Assembly (NCBI GenBank): GCA_015494395.1
Contig: WGBG01000200.1
Location: 1-46,222, forward strand
Source: Deltaproteobacteria bacterium
GTDB taxonomy: Bacteria; Desulfobacterota; Dissulfuribacteria; Dissulfuribacterales; QOAL01
Direction: 5' to 3'
Length of the DNA stretch: 46,222 nt
Shown: positions 30,780-38,888 of the stretch, one piece after another
How positions within the stretch are numbered: position 1 is the first letter of the stretch
Layout: each line of letters begins with the position of its first letter
Position numbers and translations under genes: made by a program
The notes under the pieces: generated by a model
Told to the model about the DNA's origin: nothing
Databases searched by the model: none
What the model saw: only the letters and a program-made list of their open reading frames with translations

Positions 30780-33700
30780 ATGAAACTTTTCATATCAACC
30801 CTGCTGCTCTCAACCCTCCTTGTCTGTGTTATGACCCCGGGTAAGGCCGAGGCGAACAATGTTATGGTGCCTGAAATTGAGCTTGACGTTACCCTGAATT
30901 TTGACAGCCTCTCACTTGACGGAAAGGCTGCTGTCACAGTGCCTGAACTGCGCCGCCTTGATTTTTCCCTTGCAGGCATTGAGGTAGCTTCTGTCACGTT
31001 GAACGGCCATGACCTGTCCGGGGCTTTGGGGTCTGATGGCATGCTGCATATTGGCCCCATTAATTCAAGCAGGCTGCTTGAGATACATTTCAAAAGGCAG
31101 TTTTCAGCAGAGCCTGGCATGTCCAGTTTCATGTCTGCACATAATGCAGCGCTGCTTGATAAATGGTACACAGCGTTTCAGGGGCTTGCGGTCTATAACC
31201 TGACAGTGAGGGTTCCAGAGGGGCTGACTGTAATTTCTGAGGCAGATAACATAGAAACCGCTCAGGAAGGCCGGTTTTCCATATTCCGGTTTGATTTTCC
31301 CTATCCCCGCCGCGAAGTAACCCTGGTGGCAGGAAGGTATGACAGGACTTCAGTGGAGCACAGGGGCATTACAGTTGAGACCTTCTTCTTTCCGGAAGAC
31401 AGAGAGCTTGCAGGGCGCTATTTGTCAAGGATGAGGGAGTATATTGATCTGTATGCAGATATCCTCCCCGAATATCCCTTCAAAAGGTTTGCCGTGGTGG
31501 AAAATGTGCTTCCCACAGGTTACGGAATGGCAACCTATACGCTTCTTGGAAGACAGGTGGCACGTCTTCCCTTTATCGCCGACACATCACTTGGGCATGA
31601 GTTTGTCCATTCATGGTTTGGTAACTCTGTCTATGTGGACTCACGGGGCGGTAACTGGTGTGAGGGGCTTACCACCTATCTCTCAGATAATCTGTACCGG
31701 CGAATGAAGGGTGAGGGAGTGGACGTGCGCCATCAGACCCTTGTAGAGTACCAGTCCTGGATTCATGAGGATAATGCCCTGCCGGTTTCCGCTTTTTTAT
31801 CCGGCACTGACAAAAGGATGAGGGCTGTGGGCTATGGCAAGGTCTCAATGATATTCCACATGCTTGAAAATGAACTTGGGTCAAGGGCATTTAACAGGGG
31901 CATCAGGAAATTGGTAAACCAGTACAGTTTCAGGGAGGCATCATGGAAAGATATCCAGAAGGTCTTTGAACATGAATCAAGACATAACCTTGATGTTTTC
32001 TTCACCCAGTGGCTCAGGAGATCCGATGTCCCGGATCTTGAGTTCTCAAAGGTTAGCATTGAAGATGTAACAGGCAGGAAAAAGAAGCTCTCTTTCACTG
32101 TGACACAGAGGACTGCACAGCCTTATACTCTCACACTTCCCCTTCGGGTAGCCCTTCCGGGAAGGGACATTGAAAAGAAGATAGAGATAGACAAAAAGGT
32201 AAACAAAATAAGTTTCTCTGTCCCTGCAAAGCCCTATGGTGTTGTAGCTGATCCGGATTTTGACCTTATGCGTAAGCTGCATCCCGGCGAATTTCCACCA
32301 GTGCTTTCACGGGTTTTCGGGGCTTCCAGAAAATTCTATTCCGTATCTGACAAGGAGAGGGAGCTTTATACCCCGCTTATTGATCTCCTGGCTTCAAGGG
32401 GATTTCAAGAGAAAAAGACAGGGGGACATAGGCACGATGAGTTTAAAGATGGTGCCTTTGTAATCCTTGGCTCTCCCTCAGAGGGCATGAAGATGCTTGC
32501 CGGAGACCGCAAACCACCTGAGCAGGGTGTAAGCATTGTAGTATCATCATCGCCATTTGGAAAGCCCGGCGTGGTGTGTTCAGTCCTTGCCTCCTCTTCA
32601 GAGGAGCTTCGTGCCGTTGTTTCCAAATTGCCCCATTACGGCAGGTACAGTGTTTTAAAGTTCAGTAAAGGAAAAATCCTTGAAAAGCATATTGAGCCTG
32701 CTGTCTCCGGCATAAGGCTTGAGATCAAACGGGGGATAGCAGCGGTTGCCGCCAGGGATATTTTCCCCGTCAAGAAGATAGTGCGCTACATCTCAGGCGA
32801 CCGGGTGATCTATGTAAGTGAACAGCATGACAAGGTGGGCCATCACAAGGCACAGCTTGAAATTATAAAACTGCTTCACAGGCGCGGGGTAAAGCTTGGA
32901 GTAGGAATGGAGATGTTCCAGAGGCCCTATCAGAAGGCCCTTGACAGATACATTGCCGGAGAGATTGATGAGCGCACATTTCTCAGGGAATCTGAGTATT
33001 TCAAGCGCTGGGGGTTTGATTACCATCTTTACCGTCCGATAATCTCATACTGCAGGGAAAATAACATACCTGTCGTTGCCCTGAATCTCCGCAAGGAAAT
33101 ATCCAAGAAGATCGCCCGGGTAGGGCTTGATGCCCTTACGGATGAAGAGCGTGCAGCGCTTCCCTCTCAAATGGATATGTCAAACTGCCAGTACAGGGAG
33201 CATCTGCACGGTATATTTAATCAGCACACCGCCTCAATGCTTGGGAATTTTGATTACTTCTTCCAGGCGCAGATCAGTTGGGACGAGACAATGGCTGAAA
33301 GTGTAAGCTCATGGCTAACGGCCCATCCTGACCGTTCAATGGTGGTGATAGCCGGGGCAGGGCACATTGATTATGCCTTTGGAATACCTTCACGTGTTGC
33401 CCGGCGTATGCCAGGTATTGAGTATTCCATAATTATCAATGATCCAGGGGAGGATATGGTGCCTGAGGCAGGTGATTTTTTCCTGTTCCCGCCTGATGAA
33501 GAGCAGGAAGGGTCTCCAAAGCTGGGCGTATCCCTTGTGGACGACAACAACACCCTCACAGTAAAGGGTGTTATGCCAGGAAGCCCGGCTGCACGGGGTG
33601 GGGTCAAGGCAGGCGATGTCATTATTCAGTTTGACGGGCATCCGATAAGGGATATCAATGATCTCAAAACAGAGCTTTTCTTCAAGAAACTGGGAGAAAC

Positions 33701-33902
33701 GGCGAGGCTTCGCGTGTTGAGAGGCGGCAGGGAAATTGAGATTGAAACAGGAAAGTTTACCTCCACTTCATTCAGCTTTGGTTCTCCGCATGGGGCGGCA
33801 ATGGGCGGCTCTGGAGGCATGCACTCCATGAAGCCAGGGCATAAGATGCCTCCTGTGACGCAGGCCGGAACTGTTAAAGAGAAAACCACAGAGACCAAAT
33901 AA
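30780..33902 (+). CDS. Exported M1-type metallopeptidase fused to ChaN haem-binding and PDZ domains
   Basis: About 1040 residues with a signal peptide (LFISTLLLSTLLVCVM). Residues ~30-450 are an M1-like peptidase: zinc motif HEFVH (273-277) and third ligand Glu295 in WCEGLTTY, 17 residues on (M1 usually has 18). Residues ~640-890 form a ChaN/Tiki-type domain (YVSEQHDKVGHH, GVGMEMFQRPYQ, WGFDYHLYRPII, VVIAGAGHIDYAFG), known in ChaN to bind haem. A PDZ domain (about 905-985, LGVSLVDDNNTLTVKGVM) and a Gly/Met/His-rich tail (about 995-1020) follow. The combination beside a nonahaem cytochrome suggests a role in haem or cytochrome handling. An in-frame ATG at 30723 would give a 19-residue longer N-terminus. 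Confidence 0.88.
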   Translation: MKLFISTLLLSTLLVCVMTPGKAEANNVMVPEIELDVTLNFDSLSLDGKAAVTVPELRRLDFSLAGIEVASVTLNGHDLSGALGSDGMLHIGPINSSRLLEIHFKRQFSAEPGMSSFMSAHNAALLDKWYTAFQGLAVYNLTVRVPEGLTVISEADNIETAQEGRFSIFRFDFPYPRREVTLVAGRYDRTSVEHRGITVETFFFPEDRELAGRYLSRMREYIDLYADILPEYPFKRFAVVENVLPTGYGMATYTLLGRQVARLPFIADTSLGHEFVHSWFGNSVYVDSRGGNWCEGLTTYLSDNLYRRMKGEGVDVRHQTLVEYQSWIHEDNALPVSAFLSGTDKRMRAVGYGKVSMIFHMLENELGSRAFNRGIRKLVNQYSFREASWKDIQKVFEHESRHNLDVFFTQWLRRSDVPDLEFSKVSIEDVTGRKKKLSFTVTQRTAQPYTLTLPLRVALPGRDIEKKIEIDKKVNKISFSVPAKPYGVVADPDFDLMRKLHPGEFPPVLSRVFGASRKFYSVSDKERELYTPLIDLLASRGFQEKKTGGHRHDEFKDGAFVILGSPSEGMKMLAGDRKPPEQGVSIVVSSSPFGKPGVVCSVLASSSEELRAVVSKLPHYGRYSVLKFSKGKILEKHIEPAVSGIRLEIKRGIAAVAARDIFPVKKIVRYISGDRVIYVSEQHDKVGHHKAQLEIIKLLHRRGVKLGVGMEMFQRPYQKALDRYIAGEIDERTFLRESEYFKRWGFDYHLYRPIISYCRENNIPVVALNLRKEISKKIARVGLDALTDEERAALPSQMDMSNCQYREHLHGIFNQHTASMLGNFDYFFQAQISWDETMAESVSSWLTAHPDRSMVVIAGAGHIDYAFGIPSRVARRMPGIEYSIIINDPGEDMVPEAGDFFLFPPDEEQEGSPKLGVSLVDDNNTLTVKGVMPGSPAARGGVKAGDVIIQFDGHPIRDINDLKTELFFKKLGETARLRVLRGGREIEIETGKFTSTSFSFGSPHGAAMGGSGGMHSMKPGHKMPPVTQAGTVKEKTTETK

Positions 33903-33908
33903 AAAAAC

Positions 33909-34844
33909 ATGAAATCAGTCAAGGTTGCAATTACAGCAAATTCCCTTGTGTGTGTCCTGAAGTTTGTTGTTGCCTTCATGGGTGGCAGTGCCGCCATGCT
34001 TGCAGAAGCGATCCACTCCCTTGCAGATACTGCCAACCAGGCCCTGCTGTGGGTGGGAATCAGGAGAAGCGAGATTGGCCCTTCAAGGGAATTTCCATTT
34101 GGAAGGGGTCAGGAACGGTTTGTATGGGGACTTATATCCGCGTGCGGTATCTTCTTTGTGGGTGCAGGGGTTACGATCTATCATGGAATCCACGGCCTGC
34201 TTAATCCGCATATGCCTGAAATTAATATGTGGACCGTGGCAGTGCTGGTGTTCGCACTGTTTGCCGAGGGATACTCATTTGTTGTTGCCCTTAAGGAGAA
34301 GCGTGAGGGAGATACTGCAAACCTGGCGGTTCTCATGGAAGACGGGGCTGCTGTATTTGGTATCTTCCTGGCAGCCGCAGCCATTGCCCTTACCAAGTGG
34401 ACAGGTGAGCCTTACTGGGACTCAATAGGCTCCATTATTGTAGGCATCGTACTGGCAATTATTGCCATTGTGCTCATCAGGGAAAATCTCCTGTATCTCA
34501 TCGAAAAGGCATCGCCTGAGGAGCTGCAGGCTGAGGTGCGGCGGGAGATAGAGCACCTTCCCCTGGTTGAGCATATCAAGGACATCCGTATGATAGTGCT
34601 TACCCCTGAGGCGCATCACATCAGGGCAGAGGTGGAGCTTAACGGCTATCTCCTGGTAAGGGAGATGGAGGACAGCCTGAGGGAAGATTACAGAACAATT
34701 CACAATTTCGGAGACTTCCTCCAGTTCTGTGCCTCGTTTGCGAACAGGGTCACCCGTACTGTGGGGGCAAAGATAGATGAGATGGAGGAAGAGCTCAGGA
34801 AGAGGGTTCCTTATCTGAAACATGTTGATATAAAACCATCCTAA
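33909..34844 (+). CDS. Cation diffusion facilitator (CDF) family transporter
   Basis: 311 residues with about six membrane helices and a cytoplasmic C-terminal domain (about 205-311), as in CDF metal exporters. The first metal-site helix has AIHSLADTANQ. The second motif in TM5 is MEDGAAVFG rather than the usual HDxxxD, as in the ZnT9/SLC30A9-like branch. It likely exports Zn, Fe or a related divalent ion. It starts six bases after the stop of the M1-ChaN-PDZ gene, so co-transcription is likely. Its stop codon TAA runs straight into a hairpin belonging to repeat family B, which may end transcription. Confidence 0.92.
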   Translation: MKSVKVAITANSLVCVLKFVVAFMGGSAAMLAEAIHSLADTANQALLWVGIRRSEIGPSREFPFGRGQERFVWGLISACGIFFVGAGVTIYHGIHGLLNPHMPEINMWTVAVLVFALFAEGYSFVVALKEKREGDTANLAVLMEDGAAVFGIFLAAAAIALTKWTGEPYWDSIGSIIVGIVLAIIAIVLIRENLLYLIEKASPEELQAEVRREIEHLPLVEHIKDIRMIVLTPEAHHIRAEVELNGYLLVREMEDSLREDYRTIHNFGDFLQFCASFANRVTRTVGAKIDEMEEELRKRVPYLKHVDIKPS

Positions 34845-35105
34845 ACTTTCATGACTGTGGCTTGTCATCCCCTGACATGAAAGTTGGCTCAAAGCTCAAA
34901 GTCGGAAGCTGAAAGCGAACATGGCTTCTTCACCGCCCGCTTCGCTGAAGGACGCCAAGAACGCAAAGACAACGCAAAGGCAGTTATTCCTTCCCTGTCG
35001 GCTACCCGACAGGGAAAAGTTAAAACCCTTTGCGTTCTTACGGTCCTTCGCGGTTTAGCTTTTGTCTTTTTGGACTTTGAGCTTTCAGCCTTGAGCTATT
35101 TCCAC
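34844..35105 (-). repeat. Palindromic dispersed repeat family B, copy 2
   Basis: Starts with the hairpin AACTTTCATG (34844-34853) / CATGAAAGTT (34876-34885) that touches the CDF stop codon. It continues with AGCTCAAAG-type sequence and the central hairpin TCCCTGTCGG (34992-35001) / CCGACAGGGA (35006-35015). Orientation is opposite to copy 1. The outer hairpin is shared with copy 3 but not visible in copy 1. It fills the 275-base gap before the AMP-phosphorylase gene. Confidence 0.85.
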
Positions 35106-35131
35106 GGTCAATCTTCCTGATGGAGAAGTTG

Positions 35132-36697
35132 ATGAAAACAAGGAATTCAGCCCATAAAAGGGGTAAACACAACAGCCTCAGGCTTACCCGCATTGCCATT
35201 GATACATACCGGGAAAATGTTGCGTATCTCAACTGCAGATGCGAGGTGTACAGGGCAGAGGGCTTTCAGTCCATGTCAAAGATTGAGATCAGCGTTGACG
35301 GAAAAAGCATTCTGGCTGTGCTTATTATTGTGCGTGATGACAGCATACTTGCCCCTGGTGAACTCGGGCTCTCTGAGCAGGCATTTAGGCAGCTTGGAGT
35401 AAAAGAAGGCACCCTTGTACGCATCCGCCATGCCCCGCCCCCTGTGTCAATGGAGGCAGTGCGCAGAAAAATTCAGGGAGAGCGGCTCAGTGAAGAGGAT
35501 TTTCATGCCATCACCAACGACATAGTACATAACCGTTATTCAAAGATGGAGATGGCGGCATTTCTGGTTTCTGCAAGTGTTACCGGGCTTGACCGTGACG
35601 AGGTGCTCTATTACACCCGGGCAATGGCAGATACAGGGGACAGGCTGAACTGGAAGGAGCCCCTTGTTGCAGACAAGCACTGCATAGGGGGGATTCCCGG
35701 AAACCGGACTACCATGCTGGTTGTCCCCATTGTGGCTGCTCACGGCATGCTGATTCCAAAGACTTCAAGCAGGGCAATAACCTCCCCGGCAGGCACAGCA
35801 GATACAATGGAGGTCCTGGCAGAGGTATCCTTATCCCCTGAAAGGCTGCACGCCATAGTGCAGAAACACCGGGGATGCCTGGCATGGGGTGGGACTGCCA
35901 GGCTTGCCCCTGTTGACGACACCCTCATTACAGTTGAGCGTCCCCTTGGGATAGATGTAATGGGGCAGATGGTCGCCTCTATTCTTTCAAAGAAGCTGGC
36001 TGCAGGCTCGACCCATCTGCTTATAGACATACCTTTTGGTCCCAGTGCCAAGGTTCGCGAGATGAGCAAGGCAACCCAGCTCAGAAAGCTGTTTGAGTTT
36101 GTTGGCGACCGTATTGGTATTCATATAGAGGTGATAATCACAGACGGAAGACAGCCTGTGGGCAGGGGGGTTGGGCCAGTGCTTGAGGCAAGGGATGTGA
36201 TGCAGGTGCTTGAAAATGACCCTGATGCCCCGTCAGATTTACGTCAGAAGGCACTCAGGCTGGCAGGCCGGGTACTTGAGTTTGACCCTGATATAAGAGG
36301 AGGCCAGGGGTATGCCATTGCGCGGGATATTCTGGATTCCGGCAGAGCGCTTGCCAGCATGAAGGCCATTATAGATGCCCAGGGCCGCAGAAAAAAGATA
36401 CCGCGGCCAGGCAGGTTGACCCTGGATGTCACGGCTCCTGCCTCAGGCACGGTAACTGCCATTGATAATCTTCGTATCAACCGTATCGCGAGGCTCGCAG
36501 GCGCACCTATGGATAAGGGAGCAGGTATTGATCTGTTCAAAAAACTGGGTGACAGTGTGAAAAAGGGGGAGGCCCTTTACAGGATTTATTCAGATTTTGA
36601 TTCGGAATTTCAATTTGCCTGTGAGTCTGCCTCCAGGGATTCAGGTTATACCCTGGGGGAAAAGGCAGATATAACAACTACAATGTTTGAATTTTAG
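35132..36697 (+). CDS. AMP-phosphorylase-type (thymidine phosphorylase family) enzyme
   Basis: About 521 residues of the pyrimidine-nucleoside phosphorylase fold, in the long AMP-phosphorylase subgroup. An N-terminal extension (about 20-100) is followed by the core with [13 protein letters not shown], where thymidine phosphorylases have [23 protein letters not shown] and a C-terminal alpha/beta domain ([12 protein letters not shown]) follow. It would release the base from AMP or another NMP, giving ribose 1,5-bisphosphate. The next gene encodes a PRPP-synthetase homologue, fitting ribose-phosphate salvage. The start at ATG 35132 has GGAGA five bases upstream; ATG 35120 is an alternative. The TAG stop takes its last base from a MITE derivative. 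Confidence 0.88.
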   Translation: MKTRNSAHKRGKHNSLRLTRIAIDTYRENVAYLNCRCEVYRAEGFQSMSKIEISVDGKSILAVLIIVRDDSILAPGELGLSEQAFRQLGVKEGTLVRIRHAPPPVSMEAVRRKIQGERLSEEDFHAITNDIVHNRYSKMEMAAFLVSASVTGLDRDEVLYYTRAMADTGDRLNWKEPLVADKHCIGGIPGNRTTMLVVPIVAAHGMLIPKTSSRAITSPAGTADTMEVLAEVSLSPERLHAIVQKHRGCLAWGGTARLAPVDDTLITVERPLGIDVMGQMVASILSKKLAAGSTHLLIDIPFGPSAKVREMSKATQLRKLFEFVGDRIGIHIEVIITDGRQPVGRGVGPVLEARDVMQVLENDPDAPSDLRQKALRLAGRVLEFDPDIRGGQGYAIARDILDSGRALASMKAIIDAQGRRKKIPRPGRLTLDVTAPASGTVTAIDNLRINRIARLAGAPMDKGAGIDLFKKLGDSVKKGEALYRIYSDFDSEFQFACESASRDSGYTLGEKADITTTMFEF

Positions 36698-36763
36698 TAT
36701 CTATGCAGCGTGATAACTGGTCTTGTTTTGAAGTGATTCTCAAGAATTACGCTGAACAGTTAC
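36697..36763 (+). mobile_element. MITE family A, 67-bp internally deleted copy at the AMP-phosphorylase stop codon
   Basis: Left end GTATCTATGCAGCGTGATAA, right end ACGCTGAACAGTTAC, with only ~35 bases between. The flanks GAATTTTA (36689-36696) and GAATATTA (36764-36771) match in 7 of 8 positions, a target duplication with one change. The first base G of the element completes the TAG stop codon of the upstream gene. It shows that short derivatives are true insertions, not just decay products. Confidence 0.85.
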
Positions 36764-36787
36764 GAATATTAAGGGCATTTAGAACAG

Positions 36788-37672
36788 ATGAATATCAGCA
36801 CTGTCCTGTACTTTCCGGGCTTTGAAGAGCCTGCCTCAAGGCTTGCATCAGAGCTTTCCTGTAAAACAGACAAGGTCTCGGTTCACCGTTTCCCTGATGG
36901 TGAGAGCCTGGTGCGTGTCCCCCCTGATCTTTCAGGAAACGTCCTTGTATATCTAAGCCTTGATCACCCTGACTCCCGGCTTGTGCCTCTTGGGTTTGCT
37001 GCCAGTGCTGCCCGGCAGTCTGCGGTATCACGTGTAATCCTGGTGGCACCATATCTCTGTTACATGCGCCAGGACAAGGCATTTCACAGGGGTGAGGCAG
37101 TAAGTCAGCGAATAGTTGGAACATGGCTTTCTGATTGGTTTGATAATGTGGTAACAGTTGATGCCCATCTGCACCGCATATCCACCATACGGGAGGTCAT
37201 ACCCTGCGGCGTAAACATAACAGCCGCGCCGTACATGGCAGAGTTTCTTAAAAAACGTGGAGGAAATCCCATACTCCTTGGCCCGGACGAGGAGTCCCTT
37301 CAATGGGTGAGCCAGATAGCCCGGGCTGCCGGTCTGGAATATGGTGTTGGCAAGAAGGAACGGCATGGTGATCGTGACGTAATAGTAACCCTCCCTGACA
37401 TTGACGTTAAGGGCAGGGAGGTGATTATCGTTGACGATGTGCTCAGCAGCGGCATGACTGTGGCAAGGGCAGCGGTTGCCTGCAGAAAACAGGGGGCATC
37501 CAGGGTTTTCTGCATGGTGACACACGCACTCTTTGCAGGCCAGGCTGAAAAGGTGCTTGAGGAGGCAGGGGTGGAGTCTGTGATCAGCAGTGATACCATT
37601 ATTCATTACACCAACAGGATATTCATGGCAGCAGGCCTTGCCCGGGCTGTTAAAGAGATTGCAGAGTCATGA
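36788..37672 (+). CDS. Ribose-phosphate pyrophosphokinase (PRPP synthetase) homologue
   Basis: 294 residues with two phosphoribosyltransferase-like halves. PFAM-type blocks are HRFPDGESLVRV (N-terminal strand), YMRQDKAFHRGEAVS (ATP loop), TVDAHLHR (in place of DLHA) and the PRPP loop VIIVDDVLSSGMTV. It would make PRPP from ribose 5-phosphate and ATP, or work backwards next to the AMP phosphorylase. Length is slightly below the ~315 of the housekeeping enzyme and the DLHA change places it in a divergent subgroup, so it may not be the main Prs. Its stop overlaps the start of a glycosyltransferase (ATGA). Confidence 0.88.
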   Translation: MNISTVLYFPGFEEPASRLASELSCKTDKVSVHRFPDGESLVRVPPDLSGNVLVYLSLDHPDSRLVPLGFAASAARQSAVSRVILVAPYLCYMRQDKAFHRGEAVSQRIVGTWLSDWFDNVVTVDAHLHRISTIREVIPCGVNITAAPYMAEFLKKRGGNPILLGPDEESLQWVSQIARAAGLEYGVGKKERHGDRDVIVTLPDIDVKGREVIIVDDVLSSGMTVARAAVACRKQGASRVFCMVTHALFAGQAEKVLEEAGVESVISSDTIIHYTNRIFMAAGLARAVKEIAES

Positions 37673-38862
37673 GCGAGCTAGAGCTTGCGGTTGTAAGGCG
37701 TGAGTGCGGCTTTGGCATGGGGGGCGCTGAGCGCTACTGTGCCGAAGTGGTAAAGGGCCTTGCGGCAAGGGGTGTCAATTTAACGGTAGTCGCAGATGCC
37801 ATGGAGAGTGAGGTGCGTCTTGTCTCAGGCTCCAGGGTGCGGTTTGAAAGGGCTCAGATGCAGGGCAGGGGAAGCCTCATGAAGAACATGAGCTTCTTTA
37901 TGTCTGCGCGCAGGGTTATTGAAAGCGGCAACTTTGATCTGGTGTTGGGGCTGTCAAGGATTGCTGATGCAGATGTTCTGCGGATCTCAGACCCGCTTCA
38001 TGCTGCATGGCTCAAACTGGGTTATCCGCGTACACTCTTTTCATTTCTCAGGCGTTTTTCACCAAGGCACAACTCACTTCTTTCCCTGGAGAGAAGATCC
38101 ATCTATTCTGCAAGGCAGATCCTTACCAATTCAAGGCTGGTTGCCACGCAGTTAAGGCATTTTTATAAAGTCTCGCCTGATAGAATAACAACAATCTACA
38201 ACGGATACGATCCAGGCAGGTTTTATCCTGTATCACGGCGGCGCAGGTGTGAGATAAGACAGGAACTGGGGCTGCCTCCGGATTCCCTGATCCTGCTTTT
38301 TGCAGGCACAAACTTTACAAGAAAGGGTCTTGGCCTCCTTCTTGGCGCATTGGGAAAGTTCTCCCGCAGTATTGATTTTCGTTTGCTGGTTGCAGGGGCT
38401 AGGTCCATTGGAAGGTTTGAAGCCCAGGCAGAAGAGGCAGGCATTTCAGACAGGGTGATTCCAGCAGGCTATGTTAAAGATATGGCGCTCTTTTACCAGG
38501 CATCTGACCTCTTTGTGCTGCCAACACTGTACGACCCCTTTGCAAACACCTGTCTTGAGGCTGCAGCCTGTGGAACTCCTGTAATTACCACAAAAACAAA
38601 TGGAGCATCCGAGCTGATAGCCCGGGTATCCCCTGGCTTTGTAGTTGAAAGCGGAGATTCCGAGTCTCTGGCAGAGGCAATTGAGACATTTATTGCATAC
38701 TCAGAACAGGAACGCCAGGTACTTGGAGAGAGGTTTGAACGCCTTGCCTCAGAATATACCTGGGATCGTCATATTGATAAACTTATGGACCTCTTTGCCT
38801 CAATGCACATCAATGCCCTGGAACAGGGCACCGAAACAGTGCCTGTGAAAGAGACAGGGTAA
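37669..38862 (+). CDS. Family 4-type glycosyltransferase
   Basis: 397 residues with two Rossmann domains (GT-B fold). The N-terminal domain has the acceptor loop FGMGGAERYCAEVV, and the C-terminal domain has LLFAGTNFTRKGLGLL and the donor-site motif TCLEAAACGTPVITT with the two spaced Glu residues (ExxxxxxxE type). It transfers a sugar to a surface or envelope glycan; LPS core is likely but not shown. It is translationally coupled to the PRPP-synthetase homologue and followed 26 bases later by a GT39-type membrane glycosyltransferase. Confidence 0.92.
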   Translation: MSELELAVVRRECGFGMGGAERYCAEVVKGLAARGVNLTVVADAMESEVRLVSGSRVRFERAQMQGRGSLMKNMSFFMSARRVIESGNFDLVLGLSRIADADVLRISDPLHAAWLKLGYPRTLFSFLRRFSPRHNSLLSLERRSIYSARQILTNSRLVATQLRHFYKVSPDRITTIYNGYDPGRFYPVSRRRRCEIRQELGLPPDSLILLFAGTNFTRKGLGLLLGALGKFSRSIDFRLLVAGARSIGRFEAQAEEAGISDRVIPAGYVKDMALFYQASDLFVLPTLYDPFANTCLEAAACGTPVITTKTNGASELIARVSPGFVVESGDSESLAEAIETFIAYSEQERQVLGERFERLASEYTWDRHIDKLMDLFASMHINALEQGTETVPVKETG

Positions 38863-38888
38863 GATGAAATAGCCTCAGGAGCAAAGTA

